Shown: positions 6,645 through 13,740 of the stretch, piece after piece | How the letters are laid out: every line of letters begins with the position of its first letter | Numbering within the stretch: position 1 is the stretch's first letter | Origin: Deltaproteobacteria bacterium | GTDB lineage: Bacteria; Myxococcota_A; UBA9042; DTJE01 | NCBI GenBank assembly: GCA_013151875.1 | Contig: JAADHL010000390.1 | Coordinates: 1-13,740 of the forward strand | DNA length: 13,740 bases | Direction: 5' to 3' | Made by a program: the position numbers and the translations under genes | Notes under the pieces: model-generated | What the model was told of the DNA's origin: nothing | Databases searched by the model: none | The model's input: the letters and a program-made list of their open reading frames with translations, nothing else

Positions 6645-8324
6645 TCAGTACTGGAAACTTGAGCCGCCGATGAATTCGCGCAGGATGGACGTGGCGGGCA
6701 CGTCGGTAGAGAAGATGGGTACAAACAGGTCCAGAAACTCCAGCAGGCGAACGGCTTCCACATGGCTCGGATCGGATTCGGGAACCTCCATCAGAAAGCG
6801 CTCGGCAAAGACCTTGAGGACCGCCGCCTCATACACCAGGGTCGAGTTGAACATGGCGTCGGCGTGGGACTCGAATGGATAGATCCACTTCTTTTCACCG
6901 GCCCTCACCTTGGCCCACCTCGAAATGGTCTGGGCCGCCGAGTAGCCTCGATAGCGCCGGTCGCGGACCACGCGGCGCAGGAGCCTGGCGTCCGACGTGA
7001 ATATCCGGTTGTGGTCATCGATGCACAGTTGGGTCAGGGCGCTGACGTAGATCCTGAACTTGCCTTCGTCCGGCACGGCCTCAGTCAATTTATCGTTCAG
7101 GCCGTGGATCCCTTCGATCAACAGGACTTCACCCGGACCCAGTTGCAGCGGCTCCGGGCGGAAGGTCCGGGTCCCAGTGGTGAACGAGTACCGCGGTGGG
7201 TTCACCGCCTCGCCTTTCATCAGGGAGTCCAGGTGCGTGTTCAAAAGCCCCAGATCGATGGCCTCCAGGCACTCATAGTCGTACTCTCCGTTCTCGTCCA
7301 GGGGCGTGTCCTCGCGATTCACGTAATAGTTGTCCGTAGAGAGTTCCTTGGGCCTGATGCCGATTGCCAGAAGCTGCATCCGCAGGCGCTTGACGAACGT
7401 GGTCTTGCCCGAAGACGACGGGCCCGCCGCCAGCACGAGTCGGCAACCACGCTTACAGGCGATGTCGTCAGCCAAGGCGGCCAGCTTGCGCTCATGCAGG
7501 GCCTCCGCCACTCGGATCACCTCACCGATGCCGCCCTCGACCACCGAGCGGTTCAGGTCGGCCACGGTTTCGACCCCAACCAGACGGTTCCAGTCCCTCG
7601 TCTCGCGGTATGTGGCAAAAAGGGCGTCCTGATCGCCGATGTCCGCGGGCGGATCGTCCGGCCTGCCCGCGGGCGGGAAGCTGAGGACCAGCCCGGTTTC
7701 GTAGGGTCGGACCTCAAAGGCGCGAATACCCTCCGTCGTGGGCAACAGCGGGTGCATCCAGAGGTTGATGTGCGTGCCCATGGTGACCAGATTGACCCAT
7801 CCCTCCCTGAAGGTCCGGGCGATCTGGGCCTGTGAGTGATAGCCCTGGACACCGAACGCCTCCACGGCCTCGTGGACAGGGACTCTCATGGTGGCCAGGG
7901 CCTCGTTGCGTTCCACCATGGCGCGCATCTCGTTTTCGATCGCCGCCACATCGCCTGCGGAAATGGCAGGTTCCTTGAAGATGTCGAAGTAATAGCCGTT
8001 GCCGAGCGCCTGTCCGACCTGAACGCGGGCGTCCGGGAACAGCCGTGCCGCGGCCTCGCAAAGCATGATGGTGAGCGTGGCCCTGTATATCCGGGCCCCG
8101 GCCTTGCTGGCGTAGGTGATTGGGACCATGTCGCAGGACGCGGCTATCGGCGCCTCCAGTGCAACCAGACGGTTCCAGAGCGTGGCGCCGAGGCAGTCCT
8201 TTTCCAGCTCGGGCAGGTATCTTCGAAGGAACGCCTTGACGCGTGTTCCGCGCGTAACGCTGTACTCGCGCCCGTCAACGCGCACCGTGATTGTGGTTGG
8301 GATCTTCAGTGTCGTGGCACTCAT
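6645..8324 (-). CDS. Uridine-kinase-like nucleoside kinase with N-terminal ThrRS-like TGS/SAD region
   Basis: A 559-residue cytosolic enzyme. AGGAGG five bases before ATG 8324 fixes the start against longer upstream extensions. Residues 10-70 resemble a TGS-type domain. Residues 75-205 resemble the second additional (editing) domain of threonyl-tRNA synthetase, with LGNGYYFDIF near 107-116. Residues 290-500 are a P-loop uridine/phosphoribulokinase domain: GPSSSGKTT (301-309), STDNYYVNRE (329-338), LLIEGIHGLN (401-410) and an Arg-rich lid, RRVVRDRRYRGYS (450-462). It most likely transfers phosphate from ATP to a nucleoside such as uridine or cytidine; the same domain order is known in bacterial nucleoside kinases, for example in Bacteroidetes. 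In the ThrRS-like half the zinc ligands are lost: the HxxxH site reads YRATL, and the later Cys and His positions read W and L in NLWMHPLLP. It therefore probably binds or regulates rather than edits. It precedes the purine permease by 51 bases. Confidence 0.88.
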   Translation of the reverse strand: MSATTLKIPTTITVRVDGREYSVTRGTRVKAFLRRYLPELEKDCLGATLWNRLVALEAPIAASCDMVPITYASKAGARIYRATLTIMLCEAAARLFPDARVQVGQALGNGYYFDIFKEPAISAGDVAAIENEMRAMVERNEALATMRVPVHEAVEAFGVQGYHSQAQIARTFREGWVNLVTMGTHINLWMHPLLPTTEGIRAFEVRPYETGLVLSFPPAGRPDDPPADIGDQDALFATYRETRDWNRLVGVETVADLNRSVVEGGIGEVIRVAEALHERKLAALADDIACKRGCRLVLAAGPSSSGKTTFVKRLRMQLLAIGIRPKELSTDNYYVNREDTPLDENGEYDYECLEAIDLGLLNTHLDSLMKGEAVNPPRYSFTTGTRTFRPEPLQLGPGEVLLIEGIHGLNDKLTEAVPDEGKFRIYVSALTQLCIDDHNRIFTSDARLLRRVVRDRRYRGYSAAQTISRWAKVRAGEKKWIYPFESHADAMFNSTLVYEAAVLKVFAERFLMEVPESDPSHVEAVRLLEFLDLFVPIFSTDVPATSILREFIGGSSFQY

Positions 8325-8462
8325 GCGTTCCTCCTGGAGCATGCCTCGATGCATGCGGATACGGCGACGATCATAGCCGTTTAGGCGGGTCCAGCGCCAC
8401 TTTCCGGGCGAAACGTATTGGGTTATCCTGCGCGGGCGATGCGATTTTTTCGGAGGGCTGTG
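8325..8462. other. Divergent intergenic region with near-palindrome and -10-like box
   Basis: A 138-base gap between the kinase operon (minus) and the chalcone-isomerase-like gene (plus). On the minus strand TATGAT (8370-8375) is a good -10 box with no convincing -35; transcription from it would start near 8363. Between that point and the AGGAGG lies an 18-base near-palindrome (8339-8356), GCATGC-CTCGAT-GCATGC, symmetric at 16 of 18 positions, which could be an operator or a small RNA hairpin. On the plus strand only a weak pair, TTTCCG and TATCCT (8401-8406 and 8424-8429), precedes the gene. Confidence 0.4.
8330..8335 (-). promoter_or_regulatory. Perfect Shine-Dalgarno AGGAGG deciding the kinase start
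   Basis: AGGAGG on the minus strand, five bases before ATG 8324. The reading frame stays open far upstream (to about 9209) and contains other in-frame Met codons. This site, together with the TGS-like sequence that begins just after the ATG, selects 8324 as the true start. Confidence 0.8.
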
Positions 8463-9041
8463 ATGAATCGAATCCGTATCATGGCTGTTGTTGTGCTTTT
8501 TCCGGCCCTGGCAACCGCCCTGACCGTGGAGGGAACCACCTATCCGCCGACCGTCAAGCTGGAGGGACACCTCCTGCGCCTGGTGGGAGCGGGCCTGCGC
8601 GAAAAGACCATTTTCAAGGTCGACGTCTACACCATGGCCGTGTACGCCGAAAACCGTACCTGCGATCACCTGAAACTGATCAACGCCGACGAGGCCAAGA
8701 TGATCCGGATGGACTTCGTGCGTCATGTCTCGGGCAAGAAGATGATGGCCACCATGAAGGACAACTTCGCCAAACGCACGCCGGGGGACGCGTCGGCCGA
8801 TCTGAAGGGTAGGATCAGGGGTTTTCTGGGGCGATTCAAACATGACGTGAAGGACGGCACCAGCGTGCGGATCACCTATCTGCCGGACAAGGGGACAACG
8901 GTCTACATCGACGACAAACAGGTGGGTGAAGCTACTCAGGGGCACGATTTCCAGAAGGTCCTGTGGGCAATATGGTTCAGTCGCGACACCTGTTGCCCCA
9001 ACCTCATCGAGGACATAAGTGAAACCTGCAAAGGAAAATAA
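8463..9041 (+). CDS. Exported chalcone isomerase-like protein
   Basis: A 192-residue protein with a Sec signal peptide (MNRIRIMAVVVLFPALATA, cleavage near residue 19) and GGAGG six bases before ATG 8463. The mature part begins with VEGTTYPPTVKLEGHLLRL and continues with KVDVYTMAVYAE (52-63), VRHVSGKKM (86-94) and, near the end, a hydrophobic FQKVLWAIWFS. This is the pattern of bacterial periplasmic chalcone-isomerase-like proteins (Chalcone_3 family). In those the plant reaction is not expected; fatty-acid or small-ligand binding has been proposed for the fold. Lys-rich middle segments and the paired Cys177-Cys178 are visible features. The second gene of the pair starts inside its last 23 bases, so the two are probably translated together. 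The family call is good; the role is unknown. Confidence 0.8.
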   Translation: MNRIRIMAVVVLFPALATALTVEGTTYPPTVKLEGHLLRLVGAGLREKTIFKVDVYTMAVYAENRTCDHLKLINADEAKMIRMDFVRHVSGKKMMATMKDNFAKRTPGDASADLKGRIRGFLGRFKHDVKDGTSVRITYLPDKGTTVYIDDKQVGEATQGHDFQKVLWAIWFSRDTCCPNLIEDISETCKGK

Positions 9042-9393
9042 TGATTCGGGCGGCGTCCAGGCTGAAAACGCCGAGGAAGTGCCCGAGGACATGATCATCA
9101 ACGAGATCAAGCTCCTGCTGGCGGGCAAGCGCACCTCGCTCGCGACCCTGCGTACAGGGATAGCCGTTTTCGTGCTGCCCCTGTCCGTCCTCAGCATCCT
9201 GGTGGCCACGTCTCAGATGTACGACGTCATCAAGGTGCTGCACCTGCTCATCCCGCTGTTGGTCCTGACCACCGGCCTGGTGGTCCTGGGCATCTATCTC
9301 ATCCACCGTTCAGTGATGCATGTGCGGCGATACGAACGAACGATCCACCGGCTCAAGAAAAAGAACCGCCACATCGCCGACCTCTGCGAGTGA
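9019..9393 (+). CDS. Small DUF202-like membrane protein
   Basis: A 124-residue protein read from GTG 9019, with GAGGA five bases upstream (9009-9013). It overlaps the end of the chalcone-isomerase-like gene by 23 bases. The first 30 residues are polar and acidic. Then comes LLLAGKRTSLATLRTGIAVF (33-52), close to the L-A-x-x-R-T-x-L-A-x-x-R-T signature of DUF202/YidH membrane proteins. Two membrane segments follow at about 46-64 and 71-96. The tail is strongly basic (RRYERTIHRLKKKNRH), which by the positive-inside rule suggests it faces the cytoplasm. The function of DUF202 proteins is not well known. The gene ends eight bases before the convergent GH106 gene with no visible terminator between them. 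Confidence 0.78.
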   Translation: MKPAKENNDSGGVQAENAEEVPEDMIINEIKLLLAGKRTSLATLRTGIAVFVLPLSVLSILVATSQMYDVIKVLHLLIPLLVLTTGLVVLGIYLIHRSVMHVRRYERTIHRLKKKNRHIADLCE

Positions 9394-9401
9394 ACCCGGC
9401 G

Positions 9402-12400
9402 TCACTCGGCCTCCTGGGCGCCGATGACCACATTGACCGGTCCAAGCATTCCCGCGTGGGCCAAGGCGTCTTTCTTGCCGGCGAACTGGGCGTAATCCGG
9501 GTCTTTGGCGAGGGCCTTGCCGATCAGCCGGTTCCTTGCCGGCGGGGTCACCACGACCTCCAGCTTGTTGGGCCCCTTCATGGCCATTGACGTTACGTCC
9601 ACCTTGAAAGGCGGGACGATCAGGCGTCCAGCGGCCCGGCCGTTGAACGAAACTTCCGCCACGCCCTCGACCCTGCCCAGGTCCAGCACGACCTTCTGAT
9701 TATCCTCTAGGGCGGGCAGTTCGACGCCCGCGCGGTAGGTCCCTGGTCCGCCGGACCAATGCAGTTCCTCGACGTCCCTCCAGTCCGGCAGACCGTCCGG
9801 GGTTACGGTGATGCTTTCGCCCGAGCCATCCTCCCTGGGCACGTCGATGGTCCAGTCCGTGATGGGCAGGATGGCCATCGCGACCGGATCCGGCGTTTCT
9901 ATGGGTGTGTCGGGCGCGACCGGCATTCCGCATGCCAGCAGTCGTGATTCGAAGGAGTCCAGGGCAAGCGGCACTCGGCCCGCATCGTCGGTTCGGGCGA
10001 TTAGGGCCCCTCCGGTCCAGGGATCGAACCATTGAGGAGCCCTGCATCCATCGGTGAAACTGACCGAGACGTTGATCGGTTCGCGGGCGCCGTTGGAGAA
10101 AAAACACAGCCACGCACCGTTGCCGATCTTTCTGGTCACGTGCCCGAGGGCCGGGGCGGTGGGTTCGACGCGCAGCAATGGGGAGACGCCGACCTCTTTC
10201 AGAAGTCCCGCCAGATCACCGGAACCTTCCGGGTCCAGCCTCACCCTGTCGCCGGTGGACAGGCGAGCCATAGCATCCTTTACTGCCTGGTCACCGGCCT
10301 CATGATCGAAGAATCCGGGCTGATGGTCGGGTGGCGCGCCCACCACGATTATTGACGCTCCGTCTTTGGCCATGTCCGCCAGGCGCGAGGCGAGCCCCGG
10401 GGTCATCCAAGGGGTTTCGAACAGGACCATGGCTCTGTAGGTCCCGCCTCCGACCCGAATCATATCGTCGTCCATGACCGCACCCAGCAATGCGTCCTCA
10501 TTGGCCCAGTCCCAGGACCATCCCAGGGCGTGCATGCCCTGCAAGGCATCCCAGGCTTTTTCCAGCCATTTGACCCGTTTTTCAGGACCGGAGTCCGGAA
10601 ACACCTGTTTTGCGATCTCCAGCCACGAGTTCACCCCGACCGTGTCGTCGTCGGGTTCCAGCCGCCCCTGAAACAGTGGTTCGTCATGGCCTTCCAGGCG
10701 CACGAACGAGGCGGGAAACCCCAGCCAGGGGTACAGGACCAGGACGTCGGTCTGCGGCGCGCCCGAACGCAACGCCACCTGGCAACGGGCCACGTAAATG
10801 TTGAGCAGCGCGAAGTCGGGCCAGAAGGGGTTGGTTTCCGCAATGTTCGACGAGTACGTGCCGCTGCCGCTGAACGGCGAAGAGAACGGGTGCCATCCAG
10901 CCTCGCCGTAGCCGTCGCTGAGACGGTAGGGAAACCCATGGTACACGACATGATTGACGCCCGCCGCGAACAGCTTGTCCACGGCCGCTTTCATCACCGT
11001 TGGTGTGGTCATGTGGTCCCGTTGCGGCCAGACCAGGGCCTCCGCGCCGACCAGATTCCGGCCGTACAAATGGGCCCCGGACGACACGATTTTCAGGAAA
11101 ACGTCCGAGCCGCCCGCGTAAAGCTGCTCGGTTTCTGGTATATCAGCGCCACCGGACGCCTTCAGCACGTCGATGTTCGCGCCGTATCCCTGCATGCGCA
11201 GAATCATGCCGTGTCCGCCGGACCACGCGCGCACCGTATTGATGAACCGATCCAGGAACAGATCCGATGCGGTCAGTTGGTAGTCGTACTGGATCCGCTC
11301 GTCGTCCTGGTCGAACCTGAATGGGGACATGGCGGGCAGGCCCAGCCCGTCGAAAAGGCTGTTGTCCGCGCCGGGCACGACAACGGCCGGAAGCATGGGT
11401 GTGACGTCGTAACCCCGCATGGTACGGAACGCGTCCAGGAAGTCGGCTGTAAAGAATCGCTCGGCCTTGAACTCCATGCTGTCCACGAACAGGCCCCTCA
11501 AAGGGGAACCTTGGAATTCTTCAAGGCCGGCGCGCATTCCGACCAGGTGCTCTAGACTGAGGTTCACCTGGTCCGCGTCGAAGTGGTCCGTCACATATCC
11601 GGGCTCCGTCTGGGCGTTGAAATTGGGAAACTCACCGTCAGGCGCCGAATAGAAAGCGATCACCTGCCAGGTCCCGTCCGGCACGTCCCAGGTCAACTCT
11701 CCGTCGACATTGACGTCGTTGGTAAGGATCCGCACGGACGCCGGGTCCAGCTTGACCTGGTCCGTCAGGTCGAACATGTCATCGGTCCGCTGTCCGCCGG
11801 TCACCCGCGCCGCGACCACGGCGACCAGGAGCGCCTCATCAGGCAGATAGCGCGCCAGGGGTTCGCCCAGGGCCTGGGCCAGGTCCGACAGTTCGTAGAA
11901 AACGGGTGTGTCGGGTCCGTCGAAACGCATGGTCACCGGCCCCGGACCGCCCACGCGTTTTTCGCCCCACATCAAGGTCTTCAGCGATTGCGAGACAGGC
12001 ACGTGCATGCCGCCTGTGGGCCACCCGGACCCCAGCGACAGGTCTATCTGCAATCCTTGCTCCCTTGCCGCTTCAAGCGCCGCCTTTACGTGCGCGAAAT
12101 ACCCGGGGGTATCCACCGAAAGGCGCCTGGCCATCTCGTCGGGCGAGGCATTCGGATCAAGGGCCGCGTTGAACGCCTGGATCTCGGCGCCGCCGAAATA
12201 CGCCTTTGCGAGGGCCTCTACCTCCCTTCGCAACTCGGCGTCATCCACGTCGTTGCCCGGCCACCACCAGCGTACCCAGGGCCTGGCGGACGCGGGCGGG
12301 TCCCCGAACGCGGCCCGGTCGAACTCTACAGGTCCCGTTCCTGCCGAATTACACCCCAGCGCGGCGATCACGGCGACTGCCGCAACGATTCCAGGGACGA

Positions 12401-12416
12401 ATATTGAAGGTCGCAT
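9402..12416 (-). CDS. GH106-like glycoside hydrolase (alpha-L-rhamnosidase family), lipoprotein
   Basis: A 1004-residue exported enzyme. GGAGG precedes ATG 12416 by four bases. The signal (MRPSIFVPG, then a long hydrophobic run) ends at Cys22 in ALGC, so it is likely anchored to a membrane. The start of the mature part, PPASARPWVRWWWPGNDVDD (40-59), then LSLGSGWPTGG (127-137), SSGAHLYGRNLVGAEALVW (445-463), GVNHVVYHGFPYRLSDGYG (486-504) and PQTDVLVLYPW (554-564), are typical of GH106 enzymes. These remove alpha-L-rhamnose from pectin (RG-I/RG-II) or other glycans using an inverting mechanism with two carboxylates. E428, E430 and E459 are candidates here, but I cannot assign them by alignment. 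Residues 850-1000 form a jelly-roll, carbohydrate-binding-like C-terminal domain. The length fits the family. It lies 32 bases after the lamin-tail surface protein gene and may be co-transcribed with it. The exact substrate is unknown. Confidence 0.85.
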   Translation of the reverse strand: MRPSIFVPGIVAAVAVIAALGCNSAGTGPVEFDRAAFGDPPASARPWVRWWWPGNDVDDAELRREVEALAKAYFGGAEIQAFNAALDPNASPDEMARRLSVDTPGYFAHVKAALEAAREQGLQIDLSLGSGWPTGGMHVPVSQSLKTLMWGEKRVGGPGPVTMRFDGPDTPVFYELSDLAQALGEPLARYLPDEALLVAVVAARVTGGQRTDDMFDLTDQVKLDPASVRILTNDVNVDGELTWDVPDGTWQVIAFYSAPDGEFPNFNAQTEPGYVTDHFDADQVNLSLEHLVGMRAGLEEFQGSPLRGLFVDSMEFKAERFFTADFLDAFRTMRGYDVTPMLPAVVVPGADNSLFDGLGLPAMSPFRFDQDDERIQYDYQLTASDLFLDRFINTVRAWSGGHGMILRMQGYGANIDVLKASGGADIPETEQLYAGGSDVFLKIVSSGAHLYGRNLVGAEALVWPQRDHMTTPTVMKAAVDKLFAAGVNHVVYHGFPYRLSDGYGEAGWHPFSSPFSGSGTYSSNIAETNPFWPDFALLNIYVARCQVALRSGAPQTDVLVLYPWLGFPASFVRLEGHDEPLFQGRLEPDDDTVGVNSWLEIAKQVFPDSGPEKRVKWLEKAWDALQGMHALGWSWDWANEDALLGAVMDDDMIRVGGGTYRAMVLFETPWMTPGLASRLADMAKDGASIIVVGAPPDHQPGFFDHEAGDQAVKDAMARLSTGDRVRLDPEGSGDLAGLLKEVGVSPLLRVEPTAPALGHVTRKIGNGAWLCFFSNGAREPINVSVSFTDGCRAPQWFDPWTGGALIARTDDAGRVPLALDSFESRLLACGMPVAPDTPIETPDPVAMAILPITDWTIDVPREDGSGESITVTPDGLPDWRDVEELHWSGGPGTYRAGVELPALEDNQKVVLDLGRVEGVAEVSFNGRAAGRLIVPPFKVDVTSMAMKGPNKLEVVVTPPARNRLIGKALAKDPDYAQFAGKKDALAHAGMLGPVNVVIGAQEAE

Positions 12417-12448
12417 CCCGCCTCCCGTACGCCGGGCCCGATGAAGGG

Positions 12449-13740
12449 TCAGGGATTCGTGATCAAGAGGCTTCCCGCCTTATCGATCTGGTATCCGTCC
12501 TTGGAACCGTCCGAAATGTCATCTGTCCGCCGGTCGCAGTAGGTCCAGGTGGCCCCTCCGTCGGCTGAGAATCGATAGGCATGGTCGTAGGTTCCAGCCA
12601 CGGCCACATTCAAGGCGCCCATGTACTCGTCGTTGCCAGGTTCCTCGGTATCCGACCACATGGGATTGCCCACGGCCATGACCCACGTCCAGTCGGTGTT
12701 GCCGTCCGGGGCGGACCCGTCAGGTCCGTAGCCGACCTGGGCGATCAGTTCAGGGTCTTCGTCCACGCCTGTAGTCAGGTTGGTGACGCCATCCAGGAAC
12801 ACGCGCCCATATACCGTCAGGTCGGTCCCCGCCGCCGTGGTGGAGTCCGGGGGGTCGAGGGGCCACTGCAGTCGGCACCATCCCACCTGCGCGCCGGGGC
12901 ATTCGACGTTCGGCGCGCCCGGAGTGCCCTTTTTGCCCGCGTCGCCGTAATCGACCGTGCCCGGGCACCAGTTCACCTCGTCGTCGTTTGCGGCCGCGTC
13001 GAACATGTCGGGGTCGAGCTGCGTGGATACGCCCAGGTCAAACCAAGTATCGGTGTAGTTCACCCGGTCGATTTCGACCAGGCCGCATTTCAGCACGATT
13101 TCGTCCGGTTCGTTGCTTAGAAAGAAATTCGTGTAGTGGTAGTCGGCGGTGTATCCATCGTCTTCCCTTGCCAGCAGCAACAGGGCGCCGGGGCCCACCA
13201 GCAGATGCCCCGAGATGACATGGGAATTGGTCCCGTCGTCCTTCAGTTCACACCCGCCGATGTCCAACACGTGATCGGTCGTGTTGACCATCTCGATCCA
13301 TTCTCCCGGGTCCGAACCGGACTGCGACCTGACCATGAATTCGGTGATCACGATGTCGCCCGCCGTCCCGGGCGCCGGCACGACCGCGCAACCGCCGTCG
13401 ACGCACAGCTTGTCATCCGTCCGGCAGTCGAACGTCGATGAAGGGTAGTCCCCGCAAACCGCCCCAGCCACGTCGTTAACGCAGGGGGCTGGAGATGTGT
13501 AGGTGATGAGCGTCACGCCGTCGGGGTCGCATTTGGGGGGAGGGGGATCGGTGCAGGGATTCGGGTCGCAGTGATCGACCAGGCACTTGCCGTTCGCGCA
13601 GACCTTGCCTTGGTCGGAGCAGTTCACTGAAATGGAAGGATAGGCGCCGCACACTGCGGATGGTCCGTCGTTCGTGCATGGGGCCGGGGACGAGTATGTG
13701 GTCAGTGTTACACCATCATCGCCGCATTCGGCCGCAGGGG
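12449..13740 (-). CDS. Lamin-tail-domain surface protein with Cys-rich repeats (N-terminal part outside the window)
   Basis: The visible part is 429 residues and stays open to the window edge; the real start is beyond base 13740, so the in-frame GTG at 13654 is not taken as the start. Fragment residues 5-52 and 70-117 are two ungapped 48-residue Cys-rich repeats sharing DGVTL, SPAPC and AVCG. Residues 126-278 are a lamin-tail-like beta domain: GDIVITEFMVRS, EWIEMVNTTDHVLDIGGCEL, GALLLLAREDDG, then a WCPGTVDYGDAGKKGTPGAPN tail. Residues 284-429 are a beta-rich module with WCRLQWP, AQVGYGPDGS, GTYDHAYRFSADGGATWTYC. No catalytic motif is seen. Lamin-tail domains in bacteria occur in secreted nucleases and surface proteins, often as attachment modules, so this is probably a cell-surface or secreted binding protein. 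It is followed at 32 bases by the GH106 lipoprotein gene, and the pair may act on the same surface or polysaccharide. Confidence 0.8.
   Translation of the reverse strand, partial: PAAECGDDGVTLTTYSSPAPCTNDGPSAVCGAYPSISVNCSDQGKVCANGKCLVDHCDPNPCTDPPPPKCDPDGVTLITYTSPAPCVNDVAGAVCGDYPSSTFDCRTDDKLCVDGGCAVVPAPGTAGDIVITEFMVRSQSGSDPGEWIEMVNTTDHVLDIGGCELKDDGTNSHVISGHLLVGPGALLLLAREDDGYTADYHYTNFFLSNEPDEIVLKCGLVEIDRVNYTDTWFDLGVSTQLDPDMFDAAANDDEVNWCPGTVDYGDAGKKGTPGAPNVECPGAQVGWCRLQWPLDPPDSTTAAGTDLTVYGRVFLDGVTNLTTGVDEDPELIAQVGYGPDGSAPDGNTDWTWVMAVGNPMWSDTEEPGNDEYMGALNVAVAGTYDHAYRFSADGGATWTYCDRRTDDISDGSKDGYQIDKAGSLLITNP
13388..13531 (-). repeat. Cys-rich protein repeat, copy 2 of 2 visible
   Basis: Encodes 48 residues from CDPDGVTL to DGGC with six Cys in the same spacing as copy 1; about 27 of 48 residues agree without a gap. 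The DNA has drifted well apart, so this is an old duplication kept for protein function. Confidence 0.75.
13583..13726 (-). repeat. Cys-rich protein repeat, copy 1 of 2 visible
   Basis: Encodes 48 residues from CGDDGVTL to ANGKC with six Cys. It is separated from copy 2 by a 17-residue linker containing a Pro run (DPPPPK). More copies may lie past the window edge. Confidence 0.75.

Noticed and set aside
6762..7835. 357-codon plus-strand frame opposite the kinase gene
   Set aside because: It is an antisense shadow of a gene with a perfect P-loop; its product has no domain and a biased GC-rich composition.
8401..8429. Promoter TTTCCG-17-TATCCT for the chalcone-isomerase-like gene
   Set aside because: Only three and four of six consensus matches; too weak to list as a feature.
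8325..9209. Open frame extending the kinase N-terminus by about 295 codons
   Set aside because: It is antisense to the chalcone-isomerase-like and DUF202 genes. The AGGAGG site and the TGS-like start fix ATG 8324.
9394..9401. Terminator between the convergent DUF202-like and GH106 genes
   Set aside because: The gap is only eight bases and no hairpin with a T-run is visible there.
10530..12407. Long plus-strand frames opposite the GH106 gene (10530-11555 and 11583-12407)
   Set aside because: The minus-strand gene carries the family motifs throughout. The plus-strand products are rich in His, Arg, Gly and Val with no domain.
1..13740. CRISPR array, tRNA or rRNA genes, integrase or transposase
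   Set aside because: No regular direct repeats with spacers, no cloverleaf or rRNA-like sequence, and no mobile-element protein motifs were found on either strand.

Overview
The window is about 13.7 kb of GC-rich bacterial DNA. It carries nine protein genes on both strands and no RNA gene, CRISPR array, integrase or transposase that I can see. The flavour is that of a free-living, predatory or saprophytic Myxococcota / former Deltaproteobacteria lineage, most likely uncultured. Pointers to this are several exported lipoproteins, a lipoprotein made of Cys-rich modules after an Asp-rich linker, a lamin-tail-domain surface protein with Cys-rich repeats, and a GH106-type glycosidase with a lipoprotein signal. 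This placement is an inference from protein style, not from a marker gene.

Region 1 (1-3827, minus strand) reads as one operon. A TTGACA-17-TAGATT promoter with a perfect 14-bp palindrome over its -10 box lies 33 bases in front of an exported HEAT-repeat protein. The stop codon of that gene overlaps (TTGA) the TTG start of an unusual fusion between a HAD phosphatase and a TsaC/YrdC-type threonylcarbamoyl-AMP synthase domain. A lipoprotein of the peptidylarginine deiminase / agmatine deiminase fold follows 38 bases later and is cut by the window edge.

Region 2 (3828-5300) holds a GC-rich intergenic stretch and, on the plus strand, a Cys-rich lipoprotein with an A-A-A-B-A-B module order. A short element (AAATTGAGGAAAAA followed by the palindrome GGGGTCAGACCCC) follows it and supplies the last codons and stop of the convergent permease gene.

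Region 3 (5292-8462, minus strand) is a two-gene nucleobase/nucleoside salvage unit. It consists of a P-loop uridine-kinase-like enzyme fused to an N-terminal ThrRS-like (TGS + SAD) part whose zinc ligands are gone, followed by an AzgA/NCS2-type purine permease.

Region 4 (8463-9393, plus strand) has an exported chalcone-isomerase-like protein and a small DUF202-like membrane protein whose genes overlap by 23 bases. Region 5 (9402-13740, minus strand) has a large partial surface protein (Cys-rich repeats, lamin-tail domain, C-terminal beta module), followed after 32 bases by a GH106-like lipoprotein glycosidase.

I do not see a clear new defence or mobile system. The most unusual items are the HAD-TsaC fusion and its coupling to the HEAT gene, the kinase with a zinc-less ThrRS-like half, and the repeat-like element that ends the permease gene.
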